Positions 38,600 to 47,880 of a stretch of DNA of 53,802 nt are shown here, in pieces. The notes beneath the pieces were generated by a model. The model was not told the DNA's origin. It saw only the letters and a program-made list of their open reading frames with translations, and made no database searches. The DNA is from an uncultured Porphyromonadaceae bacterium. GTDB lineage: Bacteria; Bacteroidota; Bacteroidia; Bacteroidales; UBA11471. The first letter of the stretch is position 1, and each line of letters begins with the position of its first letter. The translations under genes and the position numbers were made by a program. The stretch covers positions 1-53,802 of the forward strand of contig UQOX01000018.1 of assembly GCA_900542765.1 (NCBI GenBank), in the 5' to 3' direction.

Positions 38600-39853
38600 T
38601 TAATGCGCGATGATCATCTTCTTGCCATCGACGATGTAAGCGCCGGCGGGGAGGTCATAAACCTGTTCGCGCGGCATTTGCTTGGCGACGATTCGTCCCA
38701 GCAGGTTATATACATCGACATAGGGATTCATGGCTTCGGTGTCGACGGCTGTCGATTCTATGCCCGCAGGTGCATTCTCGGCATACTCCTTATATACATC
38801 ATACAAGGCGTAGAAAGCCGGTTTGGCTTGCATGGCTGCATTGAACAACAGAGGTTCTCCCCCTCTCCATGACTGGTCGTCTTTAACACCCCAGATGACC
38901 AGATTCGGGCAGTGGTCATATTTTATCAGCACATTTGCAATGGTGCGGTACTCTGCGGCCTGTTTCTCGTATGCATCAGCGGCTCCAAGGTCGGGTATCG
39001 ACATATCGAGCTCGGTCACGATGCAGTTGAGACCCAGAGAGGCATACCGTTTCACGTTGTTGTCAAGTTTGGCCGAGTCGAGTTCGCCCACCGTCAGGTG
39101 GCATTGCAGGCCCACGCCATCGATGGGAATACCGCTCTTTTGCAACCGGCGCGCCAAGTTATAGTAGGCTTGGGTTTTTGCCGAGCCCTGCATTTCCACG
39201 CCATAGTCATTGAGATACAGTTTGGCATCGGGGTCGGCACGATGGGCATAGACAAATGCCGAGTCGATGAAGTCCTCACCGATACCGGTGTACCATACCG
39301 AGGGGCGCAGGGCATAGGCCGTAGGATTGGTACGCACAATGCTTTGGTCATCGGCGAGACATTCGTTCACGACGTCCCATTCATGCACACGGCCTTTGTA
39401 GTGAGTAACAACCGTCGTGATGTGATCTTTGAGTATTTCGAGCAACTCTTCGCGGGAATAATTGTGGTCGTTCTTCTGACCTCCGTCGGAGCTGATCCAG
39501 CCCGACACCTGCTTATGCCAGCACAAGGTGTGCCCGCGGACCGTCATGCCGTGGCGTTCGGCAAAGTTCACGAGGTTGTCGCCATGGTAAAACTCGAATT
39601 GTCCCCGGTTGGGTTGCAGGGCATCGATTTTCATTTCGTTCTCGGCAACGAGTATATTGAAATTGTTGTAAACAGCCTGCGTCTCAGGGAGACCGTCATT
39701 GGTTACATCAATGCGCCACACGGGGACGGCAACACCTATTTTCTTGCCGCATTTTTCGGCATAGTCGCGCAGGGCCTGCGTATCAGCACTCTCCTGGGCA
39801 TTTGCCGCGGCAATGAAAAGAGGGCAAAGCAGATATAAAAGATGTTTCTTCAT
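38600..39853 (-). CDS. Secreted endo-1,4-beta-xylanase, GH10, with T9SS-like tail
   Basis: A 417-residue exported xylanase. After a signal peptide (MKKHLLYLLCPLFIAAANAQ) comes a complete GH10 barrel with acid/base Glu164 in WDVVNECL, nucleophile Glu281 in CIVTELDMSI, and the substrate-side motifs RGHTLCWHKQ and GLQCHL. The last 50 or so residues (YVDVYNLLGRIVAKQMP, DLPAGAYIVDGKKMII) have the form of a type A T9SS sorting domain, so it is likely sent to the cell surface. It follows the 812-residue surface protein after 21 bp, so the two form an operon. Substrates are likely xylan or xylo-oligosaccharides. Confidence 0.92.
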   Translation of the reverse strand: MKKHLLYLLCPLFIAAANAQESADTQALRDYAEKCGKKIGVAVPVWRIDVTNDGLPETQAVYNNFNILVAENEMKIDALQPNRGQFEFYHGDNLVNFAERHGMTVRGHTLCWHKQVSGWISSDGGQKNDHNYSREELLEILKDHITTVVTHYKGRVHEWDVVNECLADDQSIVRTNPTAYALRPSVWYTGIGEDFIDSAFVYAHRADPDAKLYLNDYGVEMQGSAKTQAYYNLARRLQKSGIPIDGVGLQCHLTVGELDSAKLDNNVKRYASLGLNCIVTELDMSIPDLGAADAYEKQAAEYRTIANVLIKYDHCPNLVIWGVKDDQSWRGGEPLLFNAAMQAKPAFYALYDVYKEYAENAPAGIESTAVDTEAMNPYVDVYNLLGRIVAKQMPREQVYDLPAGAYIVDGKKMIIAH

Positions 39854-39874
39854 GATTTGTATGTTATAAGTCTA

Positions 39875-42313
39875 TTAGAAATTGGTGACTTTGTAGGTGT
39901 GCTCGCCGATTTTCACTACGACCATGCCCTTCACGTCGTTGATGGTGTTCACGCCTTCATGAGCCGTGAAAGACTCCAACTGCTGACCCAAAAGTGAGTA
40001 AACGGCGACTTGCTCGCCAGCGGCGGCTTCGATGTAGATGACGCCGTTCTCGGCATAAACTTGCGGTTCGGTTTCGGCTACGGTATTTTCTACGCCGGCA
40101 GCATCACCTGCAATGAGGACGAGTTGGTAGCCATCATCGGACGTACGCTCCTCGACCGTCCAAATGCCGGTCTCAGGCAGTTTCACGTCGAAGTTCCACG
40201 GGTCACCGTAGAGAGAACCTTTTCCGTGGGCCGTGATGAGAACATATTCGTCACCTTTATTATAGACAAAACTGTCGTCGGTTTTGATTTCCACTACGGG
40301 CAGGTCAAAACTTTCCATGAAGTCTTCCGTGATATTGTAATACATCAGGTCTCCATCTACGACCAAACTGTCATGGTGTTGCGGCGATGCGATTTCGAAC
40401 GACAAGACGGTCGTGGGGCGCAGGTAAATCGACACTGTATCGTTTTCCTTGGCAAAGTTTCTAAGGGTAAGAGTACCTATGCCGTTGCTTCCGGGTTCGA
40501 GTGTACCGTACACGTCAACATCACTTGCAATGTTACCCGATCCACCGATAGTACCACCCACAAAGACGGTATTGGCAGTTCCGGCCGTATATGCGGCACC
40601 GGTCAGCCCCTCGGCTTCGGCTTTCTTGATATCGTTGTCGATAAGCACTTTACCGCCAAGAACCTGTATACCACCGGTGATGACGTTGTTATCACAAGTA
40701 AGCGTGTAAGTTCCGGTACCTTCCTTGATAAGACCTACGACAGGTTGTTTGTCTGTACCAAAGGGAGCAATCTGTCCGGCCAAGAGGGCGTCGGTATTGG
40801 AATTTCCCACGAGATAATAAGAAGCGGGGGCAGCGTTCGATTTTATATAGCCGTAAATGCGGGAACCCGGTTTTGTCTGCAACTCGCCTATGCGATAACC
40901 ACGTATGCCCGATTCGGCAGCAATGGCTGCACCTTCCTGCAATACCAGCGTTTTATTGGTGAACATCGAGTTCACATTACCGGCAAGCACACTTTCTTCC
41001 ACGCTCGACGGGTTGAAGGTCGTCCCGCTGCCCAGTATCACGCCGTAGTATCCGGCCGATGCATTCACGTCGGTATATTTATAAATGTTCACTGTTCCGG
41101 AGAACTGATCCCAGTTGGGGTACTCTTTGGCTTTTTCATTGGCCAGGTACACTCGCTCACCTCCGGCATAAATGTTGACCACACCGCTACCCGACAAAGG
41201 CGACATCATATAGGTGTAGCGCGACAGGTACATGTTGAGAGTGTCACCCTCGGTAAGCGTGATGGGGGCATTCATCGTTATATAGTTTTTATCCGAGTTG
41301 TCGAGGCAGGCATCTATCGTACCGCCGCCGTCGGCCAGCAACGAGCCACCGAGCAGGTCGATGCCCTGTTTGCCCATGCGCAAGGTTCCGCCTTTGAGCA
41401 CGGTGCCTTTCACCATTTTGTTGTCGATGTCGAGGGTCACAGGTTTCGAACCTTCAACAATCAACTGTCCGCCGCCGGTGAGGTAGCCCGATGCACCATC
41501 GACTACCGAGAGGCGGTAAGCAATCACATCGTTGTCAAAAATCACGGTCGACGGCTCGACGGTTTCCCTGATTTGAACGTTAAGAGCCTTATAGCCGCCC
41601 GTGGTCATGGAGTTATCATCGAAGATGACGCGGTTTCCGGTATTGAACACGACCGGAGTGAAGTTGTCGATGGCATCTTCAATGGCCGCAAAGTTGGCCG
41701 TTTTGGCCACGTCCCACTGGTTCGATACAGAAGCCGTCCACCGAATCGTGTCGGTCTCTACCGAGGAAACGCCCGAGAGGCGAATGTTGTCGATGTAATA
41801 CTCTACGACATTGCAGTGGAGTCCCAACAAGATGCAGGTCGACTCGTTGTAGATGCTATTGAAGTCGTAGCTTTTGGGTATCCATTCTCCCTTGTTGCCC
41901 AAGAAAGGAAATTCGGTATCCCAATAAAGGGTTGTGGAGCCATCGCCTGCGCCACCCAGCAAGATGGCGGTCTGCATGTGGTCGTTCGTCTGCGACGGGT
42001 CACGATAGAGGTCGAAAGAAATCTTCTGGTAATGGTCGAGCAGATTTTGCCCGGAAATACCATCGGGCAAGTCGTAGCGCACAAAGGTGTTCCAGTTTTT
42101 GATGGAGACTTTCAACACTTTGTTGTCGGGGTTGGTCGGGTCTTCAACCACAACAGCCGTACCGTCGGTCGAAGCTACGTTCGGGGACCAGATGCTTTCC
42201 ACTTGGAAGACATCGCCCACATTGCAATCTTCGAAATCGCACAAAACGATTTCACCGGCGCGACCAGCCATAACGGCACAGAAAAGCGCACAGAGAGTAA
42301 TGATTCTTTTCAT
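39875..42313 (-). CDS. Surface beta-helix protein with autotransporter-like repeats and T9SS-like tail
   Basis: An 812-residue exported protein with signal peptide MKRIITLCALFCAVMAG. Residues about 22-190 look like a beta-sandwich ligand-binding domain (CDFEDCNVGDVFQVESIWSP). Residues about 210-690 are repetitive beta-strand sequence like autotransporter-associated strand repeats (GTLRMGKQGIDLLGGSLLAD, GTIGGSGNIASDVDVYGTLE). The end (VAVYSLLGQQLESFTAHEG, VVVKIGEHTYKV) resembles a T9SS sorting domain. It is the first gene of the unit with the xylanase, so a role in binding or presenting plant-wall glycans is plausible. It could instead be an adhesin. No catalytic motif is visible. Confidence 0.7.
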   Translation of the reverse strand: MKRIITLCALFCAVMAGRAGEIVLCDFEDCNVGDVFQVESIWSPNVASTDGTAVVVEDPTNPDNKVLKVSIKNWNTFVRYDLPDGISGQNLLDHYQKISFDLYRDPSQTNDHMQTAILLGGAGDGSTTLYWDTEFPFLGNKGEWIPKSYDFNSIYNESTCILLGLHCNVVEYYIDNIRLSGVSSVETDTIRWTASVSNQWDVAKTANFAAIEDAIDNFTPVVFNTGNRVIFDDNSMTTGGYKALNVQIRETVEPSTVIFDNDVIAYRLSVVDGASGYLTGGGQLIVEGSKPVTLDIDNKMVKGTVLKGGTLRMGKQGIDLLGGSLLADGGGTIDACLDNSDKNYITMNAPITLTEGDTLNMYLSRYTYMMSPLSGSGVVNIYAGGERVYLANEKAKEYPNWDQFSGTVNIYKYTDVNASAGYYGVILGSGTTFNPSSVEESVLAGNVNSMFTNKTLVLQEGAAIAAESGIRGYRIGELQTKPGSRIYGYIKSNAAPASYYLVGNSNTDALLAGQIAPFGTDKQPVVGLIKEGTGTYTLTCDNNVITGGIQVLGGKVLIDNDIKKAEAEGLTGAAYTAGTANTVFVGGTIGGSGNIASDVDVYGTLEPGSNGIGTLTLRNFAKENDTVSIYLRPTTVLSFEIASPQHHDSLVVDGDLMYYNITEDFMESFDLPVVEIKTDDSFVYNKGDEYVLITAHGKGSLYGDPWNFDVKLPETGIWTVEERTSDDGYQLVLIAGDAAGVENTVAETEPQVYAENGVIYIEAAAGEQVAVYSLLGQQLESFTAHEGVNTINDVKGMVVVKIGEHTYKVTNF

Positions 42314-42451
42314 GATACTTTTTTAATATTTGGTTTAGCTGTTATCCTTTCGAATTTGAGGCAGCGAGGAACGGTCTCCGTCGGTCAATCCGCCTCCATG
42401 CTTTTGCCGCCTTACTCTTCAAAACGGCAAAATGCAGTACACTTTCCATGG

Positions 42452-42459
42452 CAAAGGTA
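42452..42459 (-). promoter_or_regulatory. -7 element of the surface protein-xylanase operon
   Basis: TACCTTTG on the minus strand about 140 bp upstream of the start. The -33 element is degenerate. The long leader may carry regulation. Confidence 0.55.
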
Positions 42460-42519
42460 GAAATATATCATATATCTGAAAAAAGTTTCTCCTAAAAAAA
42501 TTTCCCTATCTATCAAAAA

Positions 42520-42558
42520 GCCAAAAGCCCACGAGACATGCTCTCGCGGGCTTTTGGC
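42520..42558. terminator. Terminator of the fumarase gene
   Basis: An 11-bp outer stem (42520-42530 with 42548-42558) plus an inner CGAGA/TCTCG pairing, 19 bp beyond the fumarase stop codon on the minus strand. Confidence 0.82.
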
Positions 42559-42577
42559 AATAACGCTCTTAAAATCT

Positions 42578-44221
42578 TTATTTAGGGCAACCCAAGCAAA
42601 GGGGCTTTATCTGCTTGAAGAAGTCGTTGCCTTTGTCATCGACAAGGATAAAGGCGGGGAAATTCTCGACTTCGATTTTCCAAATCGCCTCCATACCCAA
42701 TTCGGGATATTCGAGACATTCGACGCTCTTGATGCTATTCTGCGCCAAGATGGCTGCCGGACCGCCGATGCTGCCGAGATAGAATCCGCCGTGCTTGTGG
42801 CAAGCGTCGGTCACCTGCTGACTGCGGTTACCCTTGGCTATCATAATCATGGAACCGCCGTGACTTTGGAAGAGGTCGACATAGGGGTCCATGCGTCCTG
42901 CCGTGGTGGGGCCGAACGAGCCCGAAGCCATGCCTTTGGGGGTCTTGGCGGGCCCGGCATAATAGATGGGGTGCTCTTTGAGATAGGCGGGCATCTCCTC
43001 GCCGGCGTCGAGACGCTCCTTTATCTTGGCATGGGCGATGTCGCGACCCACAATGATGGTTCCGTTGAGCGAGAGACGGGTGGCGACGGGATATTTCGAG
43101 AGCTCGGCCAGAACTTCGTTCATGGGGCGGTTGAGGTCGATGCGCACGGCATTGCCTTCACCGGCCTGACGCAACTCGGCGGGAATAAGTTCGCCGGGAT
43201 TGTCGTCGAGGCGTTCCACCCACAAGCCTTCGCGGGTGATTTTGGCTTTGATGTTGCGGTCGGCCGAGCAGGAAACGCCGAGACCCACGGGGCAGGAGGC
43301 TCCGTGACGGGGCAGACGTATGATGCGGACGTCGTGAGCGAAATATTTACCGCCGAACTGGGCTCCGATGCCCGATTCCTGTGCGGCACGCAGCACCTCT
43401 TTTTCGAGTTCCACGTCGCGGAAGGCGTGTCCCGGCTCGTTGCCCGATGTGGGAAGGTTGTCGTAGTACTTGGCCGATGCCAGTTTCACGGTTTTGAGGT
43501 TCATCTCGGCCGAAGTACCGCCGATGACGAAAGCGATGTGATAGGGCGGACAGGCGGCCGTTCCGAGGGTTTTCATCTTCTCGACAAGGAAGTTGACCAG
43601 CTTGTCGGGCGTAATGAGCGCCTTGGTCTCCTGATAGAGGTAGGTCTTGTTGGCCGAGCCGCCTCCCTTGGCGATGAAGAGGAATTTATATTCCATGCCG
43701 TCGACGGCATAGAGGTCGATTTGGGCGGGAAGGTTGCAACCGGTGTTTACTTCGCGGTACATGTCGAGGGGTGCGTTTTGGGAATAGCGGAGGTTCTCCT
43801 CGGTATAGGTCTTGTAAACGCCCAGCGAGAGAGCCTCTTCGTCTCCGCCGCCGGTCCATACCTGCTGGCCTTTTTTACCCATGACAATGGCGGTTCCCGT
43901 ATCCTGGCAGAAAGGTAATTGTCCTTTGCAAGCCACTTCGGCGTTGCGCAGCATGGTGAGAGCCACATATTTGTCGTTGTCGCTGGCTTCGGGGTCGTGC
44001 AAGATGCGGGCCACCATCTCGTTGTGCTCGCGACGCAAGAGGAACGAGACATCGCGCATGGCGGCATTGGCCAAACGGGTCAACGCCTCGGGTTCGACTT
44101 TCAGTATTTCTTTACCGTCGAAATTTTCGACCGAGACATAGTCTTTCGTGAGAAGATAATATTCGGTATTATCCTTTCCCATGGGAAACATCTCTTGATA
44201 CTTGAAGGGTTTTGTTGCCAT
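42578..44221 (-). CDS. Fumarate hydratase, class I (iron-sulfur type)
   Basis: A 547-residue single-chain class I fumarase that interconverts fumarate and malate. It starts [20 protein letters not shown]. The N-terminal domain has [19 protein letters not shown] with a cluster Cys, and further conserved Cys residues lie in [20 protein letters not shown]. The C-terminal beta domain has [20 protein letters not shown] and [14 protein letters not shown]. In an anaerobe it serves the reductive branch toward succinate. ATG 44221 was chosen because the upstream in-frame extension overlaps the promoter. A single-gene unit. Confidence 0.95.
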   Translation of the reverse strand: MATKPFKYQEMFPMGKDNTEYYLLTKDYVSVENFDGKEILKVEPEALTRLANAAMRDVSFLLRREHNEMVARILHDPEASDNDKYVALTMLRNAEVACKGQLPFCQDTGTAIVMGKKGQQVWTGGGDEEALSLGVYKTYTEENLRYSQNAPLDMYREVNTGCNLPAQIDLYAVDGMEYKFLFIAKGGGSANKTYLYQETKALITPDKLVNFLVEKMKTLGTAACPPYHIAFVIGGTSAEMNLKTVKLASAKYYDNLPTSGNEPGHAFRDVELEKEVLRAAQESGIGAQFGGKYFAHDVRIIRLPRHGASCPVGLGVSCSADRNIKAKITREGLWVERLDDNPGELIPAELRQAGEGNAVRIDLNRPMNEVLAELSKYPVATRLSLNGTIIVGRDIAHAKIKERLDAGEEMPAYLKEHPIYYAGPAKTPKGMASGSFGPTTAGRMDPYVDLFQSHGGSMIMIAKGNRSQQVTDACHKHGGFYLGSIGGPAAILAQNSIKSVECLEYPELGMEAIWKIEVENFPAFILVDDKGNDFFKQIKPLCLGCPK

Positions 44222-44524
44222 ATGTTTAAGGTTTGGATTTTTTGTCTTTGGAGAAAGCAAAGGTACGCTTTCTCTCACAAATAAGCAATTTATCACCGAA
44301 AAGATATTTCTACGGGACGACCGGGCCATCGAGAATCTGCGACCGGCTTCCCGCCGGGAACCCGCGCCCCGCAGATGGTTATTCAACCATACTTCACAAA
44401 ACGACAAAATGCTGCCCGCTTTTGATAAATATCGCACAGAAAAGCCTTCTTATGGGATTTTCTTTGCATTGTAAAATTACCACACCGTGGTCATCTATTC
44501 ACTTTATTAAAACCGATTAATTGT
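44222..44524. other. Divergent intergenic region before phage-like locus B
   Basis: A 303-bp region between the fumarase gene and the first gene of locus B. Besides the fumarase promoter it holds a TTTCTTTG (about 44457-44464) that is one change away from a plus-strand -7 element for locus B. No integrase, attachment repeat or repressor operator was recognised. Confidence 0.5.
44258..44289 (-). promoter_or_regulatory. Promoter of the fumarase gene
   Basis: On the minus strand TACCTTTG (44258-44265) with a near-consensus -33 (ATTG, 44286-44289) 20 bp upstream. Confidence 0.7.
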
Positions 44525-45289
44525 ATGAAAGACTTTACAGGAAACGGGTATGAAATTACCCCTCGAAACTCGCGGGAGCTGCTCCTGGCGAGAGTGAGTA
44601 AAAGTTTTCCCGACCGGGTTTTCGACAACGACGACCGCTTCTTCGATTCGCTGCTCGAATACGAAGACAACCTGCGGCAACGCTACGACTACCTGTGCCA
44701 GGACCAGCTGAAACTGGCCGACATCTTCATGTCGAACCCCCGCATGGCCGAGTTCATCGGCGATGTCCTGGCCGGCGACGATGCCCTGGCCGCTTGCGTG
44801 CGCCACTTCGGACGGGACATTCTCGAATGCGTGGGCGACGAACGCCGGCTGGCCGACCTCGAACGGGAAAACGAAGAGTTCACCCGCCGCGTAAGAGCCG
44901 GCGAGCAGATACAACGGGAAATGGAAGAAAACTGGCAACACAGCGCCCGCGCCATTGCCCGCTTCAAAGCCCACAAAGGCATGAGCGACGAAGAGTTTGA
45001 AGATTTTCTCGACCGTGTGCACCATGTGTGCGAGCATGTGTTCATGCACGACTTCACGACCGAGATTCTCGAACTGCTCTTCAAAGGCATCAACTACGAC
45101 CTCGACCTGGGCAACACCGAACGCATTGCCGAGATTCGGGGGCGCAACGAACGCATCTTGTCGGAGCGCCCCCCGCGTGAAGGGTCACCCCTGCCCCAGT
45201 TGAGTGGCATCGGGGGCGGAGAAAATCCCGACGAGGGACGTTCGGCTGCCTTCGGGTTCAGACGCCGGGGCAGCGTGTGGGACTTGTAA
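44525..45289 (+). CDS. Charged helical protein before the capsid gene, scaffold-like
   Basis: A 254-residue, highly charged, mostly helical protein starting MKDFTGNGYEITPRNSREL. A coiled-coil-like segment (about 115-160: ERRLADLERENEEFTRRVRA) and a Gly/Pro/Arg-rich tail (GGGENPDEGRSAAFGFRRRG) follow. No domain was recognised. The position immediately upstream of the major capsid-like gene, with size and charge like phage scaffolding proteins, suggests a head-assembly role. This is inference from context only. It opens a run of seven plus-strand genes. Confidence 0.55.
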   Translation: MKDFTGNGYEITPRNSRELLLARVSKSFPDRVFDNDDRFFDSLLEYEDNLRQRYDYLCQDQLKLADIFMSNPRMAEFIGDVLAGDDALAACVRHFGRDILECVGDERRLADLERENEEFTRRVRAGEQIQREMEENWQHSARAIARFKAHKGMSDEEFEDFLDRVHHVCEHVFMHDFTTEILELLFKGINYDLDLGNTERIAEIRGRNERILSERPPREGSPLPQLSGIGGGENPDEGRSAAFGFRRRGSVWDL

Positions 45290-45375
45290 GCGACGCCATC
45301 GACCACACCCCGTCCGCACAAGAATCGCATCACACCATAACAACCCTTTTTCACTCACCAAAAAAATTCCTACTC

Positions 45376-46767
45376 ATGAAAAAAGAACAAATTCTGAAAT
45401 TTCTGAAATCCCAAAACATTTGGTTCTGGTTGTCAACCGCCCTGTTTATCGCCTTGGCAGCCTTCTTGCTCCACGACTGTGCCTACGCACTGGCCGTAGT
45501 CATTCCCACGGCATCGGGACGCATCATCTCGGGCTCTCCGCTCACGACCGAAATCACACGCGGCAACAGCAAAGAACTGCTCATGAACGAAGTCGACAAA
45601 CGCATCACCAAAGTGCGCCCCATGTCGACCCCCATCGACCAACTCTCGCGCTATGCCGGTGCCCGCAAATCGGGTTCGATGATTGTCGACTACTATTCGG
45701 TCGATGTGAAACCCACCAAAGCCACGCTCGCCGAGGCTTACACCGAACCGGAGTCGGGCAGCGCCACCACCGCCGCACAGAAGGTGCAACTCACAACCAG
45801 CAACAACGACATTTTCGAAGTGTCAGAGACCATTCTCGTGCAAGGGGTGAAAGGCTATGAGAGCGACGGGAAAACCCAGTCGAAAGCCGACCTCGTGCTC
45901 TACATTTCGAGCAAGGAGGAGACCGGCGAACTCAACGTCTATGCCATCAACGGCAAGACCATCGGCAACATCACCGGCTGCGTGCCCACGATTGCACAAG
46001 GCACGACCCTTATCCGCATGGGACGCGCCGCCACCGAACTCGACGTGCAGACCGCCCAATTCGAGGCTCTGCCGGTAAAAGACCAAAACTATTGCCAAAT
46101 CTTCAAGATGCAAATCGAGCAGTCGACGTTCCAGAAAATCGCCAACAAAGAGGTGGAATGGGAATTTTCCGACTCCGAAGAAGCGGCCATCTACGACATG
46201 CGACTGGGCATGGAGAAAACCTTCATGTTCGGCGTGAAGAGCCGCATCTACGACTCGAAAAAGAAAGAAGAGGTTTCGCTCACCGGCGGTATCTGGTGGC
46301 AAGCCGGCAAGGAATACACCTTCGACCCCGAGAAAGAGCTCACCCAGGAAGACCTCATCGACATCGCCAAAGAGGCATTCACCGGAAACGGCGGCAACAA
46401 GCGCAAAATCCTCATCGGCGGTTCGGACTTCATCGGCCGCATCAACAAGCTCGATGTGAACAAGGTCATCTCGGCCGACGAAGATTTCGTCAAGTGGGGT
46501 ATCGACTTCTCCGAGATACGCTCCAAATTCGGACGCCTCTTCATTCTCTACTCCGAAGTCTTCGACGAGTGCGGCATGAGCGACTACGGCTTCATCTTCG
46601 ACCCCGAATTCTTGTCGAAGTGGTCGCATGTCCCCTTCGACCGTCAGGTTCTCGACCTCAAAGGCGCCGGCGTGCGCAACACCGATGCCGTCGTGCTCAC
46701 CGAGGCCAGCTGCCTCACCCTGCGTTACCCCGCAGCCCACATGCGCATCATTCCCAAAAACGCTTAA
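45376..46767 (+). CDS. Major capsid-like protein (HK97-fold type seen in Bacteroidetes phages)
   Basis: A 463-residue protein. After residue about 40 it resembles major capsid proteins of Bacteroidetes phages: PTASGRIISGSPLTTEITRG, RPMSTPIDQLSRYAGARKSG, VDYYSVDVKPTKATLAEAY. Later segments include YDMRLGMEKTFMFGVKSRIY, RKILIGGSDFIGRINKL and a C-terminal LRYPAAHMRIIPKNA. Oddly, residues 15-38 form a hydrophobic helix (WFWLSTALFIALAAFLLHDC) like a signal anchor, which capsid proteins normally lack. ATG 45376 is the only ATG giving this N-terminus; the next Met is around residue 69, inside the conserved part. A scaffold-like gene precedes it and adaptor-like genes follow. Confidence 0.75.
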   Translation: MKKEQILKFLKSQNIWFWLSTALFIALAAFLLHDCAYALAVVIPTASGRIISGSPLTTEITRGNSKELLMNEVDKRITKVRPMSTPIDQLSRYAGARKSGSMIVDYYSVDVKPTKATLAEAYTEPESGSATTAAQKVQLTTSNNDIFEVSETILVQGVKGYESDGKTQSKADLVLYISSKEETGELNVYAINGKTIGNITGCVPTIAQGTTLIRMGRAATELDVQTAQFEALPVKDQNYCQIFKMQIEQSTFQKIANKEVEWEFSDSEEAAIYDMRLGMEKTFMFGVKSRIYDSKKKEEVSLTGGIWWQAGKEYTFDPEKELTQEDLIDIAKEAFTGNGGNKRKILIGGSDFIGRINKLDVNKVISADEDFVKWGIDFSEIRSKFGRLFILYSEVFDECGMSDYGFIFDPEFLSKWSHVPFDRQVLDLKGAGVRNTDAVVLTEASCLTLRYPAAHMRIIPKNA

Positions 46768-46828
46768 ATCCATTCACCGTTTACGGCGGGAGAAATTCCC
46801 GCCGTAAATCTCTAAAACCAAACGTCTC

Positions 46829-47206
46829 ATGAAAAAAATAAAAACCTACGAAACCCTGCACGGGAACCTCAACACCATCGTCCGCATGGGCGAGAAGAAA
46901 GTACGCATACGCTTCATCTCGCGCGACAACATACACGGCTATTACACCACCGCCAACAGCGACTTGCAAGATGCCATCGAACAGGACATCGACTACGGCC
47001 GGCTCTTCGACCTCTACCAGGAAACCGGCTATACCGACCAACCCACCGAGACTCGCCCCATCGAAGAGATTGTCTCCTGGCAGGCCGCCCGCGAATTGCT
47101 GCGCAAAGAGCCTTATCTCGTACCGGCCAACCGGCTGCGTTCGCCGACCAGCATCGAAAAAGCCGCTCGCGAAAAAGGCATCTGCTTTCCCCATCTCACC
47201 GCCTAA
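46829..47206 (+). CDS. Small phage-like protein after the capsid gene
   Basis: A 125-residue basic soluble protein starting MKKIKTYETLHGNLNTIVRM. A beta-rich first half (EKKVRIRFISRDNIHGYYTT) and a helical second half end ICFPHLTA. No family was recognised. The gene lies 61 bp after the capsid gene and 18 bp before the next. In many phages small head-decoration or head-completion genes occupy this slot, which is the only ground for a structural role. Confidence 0.55.
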   Translation: MKKIKTYETLHGNLNTIVRMGEKKVRIRFISRDNIHGYYTTANSDLQDAIEQDIDYGRLFDLYQETGYTDQPTETRPIEEIVSWQAARELLRKEPYLVPANRLRSPTSIEKAAREKGICFPHLTA

Positions 47207-47224
47207 AAAAGAAAGGAGACCCTC

Positions 47225-47860
47225 ATGTTCCTGACTACCACAGAATGGCTCGAACGTGTCAAAACCGACATGGAAGAGCTGACTCCCGACTGGGACCGCA
47301 TCGTAACCCAAACCGGCGGAAGCGACATCGAGCAATATATCCGGGCCAAATGGCCCGAAGCCCTCACCCACCTGTTGGCCGTCGCTCCCGAACACCTCTG
47401 CATCGGCAACAGCGTCGACATCACGAGCCAACTCTCTCCCGAGATGCGGCAAGACGGAAGCGGACGGGTCGTCCTGCCCGACGACATGTTGCGTATGCTC
47501 CGCTTCGAAATGAACGGGTGGCGACGCCCCGTGACCCGATTTGTCGACAGGCTCCACCCCACGGCCGAGAAACAATACAACCCCTACGCCCGCGGCGGAG
47601 CCGAGAAACCGGTCGCTGTCATTTCGAGCGACGAGCAGGGGCGCCTCGTACTCGACTACTTCTCACTGCCGCCCTACATGCGGCGCCACGAGGTGAAAAG
47701 CGCCATCTACATTCCCCTGCCCCAGGAGAAAAATGAGGGCTATGACCTCCACCCGCTCCTGGGCGAGGCGGCGTGCTACCTGTGCGCGGCCCTGGTGTTC
47801 GACATCTTGGGACAGAGCGAGAAAGCGGCCATCATGCGCAAGCAAATGTCTTATAATTAA
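47225..47860 (+). CDS. Head-tail adaptor-like protein
   Basis: A 211-residue soluble protein starting MFLTTTEWLERVKTDMEELT, with a strong Shine-Dalgarno sequence (AAAGGAG) before it. Helices flank a central beta region (VISSDEQGRLVLDYFSLPPY), and the end LLGEAACYLCAALVFDILGQ with a charged last helix resembles the C-terminal pattern of head-tail connector or stabilisation proteins that pack against a portal. That comparison is recalled, not computed. The gene lies between a small capsid-associated gene and the fibre gene. Confidence 0.5.
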   Translation: MFLTTTEWLERVKTDMEELTPDWDRIVTQTGGSDIEQYIRAKWPEALTHLLAVAPEHLCIGNSVDITSQLSPEMRQDGSGRVVLPDDMLRMLRFEMNGWRRPVTRFVDRLHPTAEKQYNPYARGGAEKPVAVISSDEQGRLVLDYFSLPPYMRRHEVKSAIYIPLPQEKNEGYDLHPLLGEAACYLCAALVFDILGQSEKAAIMRKQMSYN

Positions 47861-47880
47861 AACTTAAAAACTCACATAAT

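Noticed and set aside
40010..42460. An 816-codon open frame antisense to the beta-helix surface protein
   Set aside because: The sense frame has a signal peptide, repeats and a sorting-like tail. The antisense frame has no recognisable domain and overlaps the promoter.
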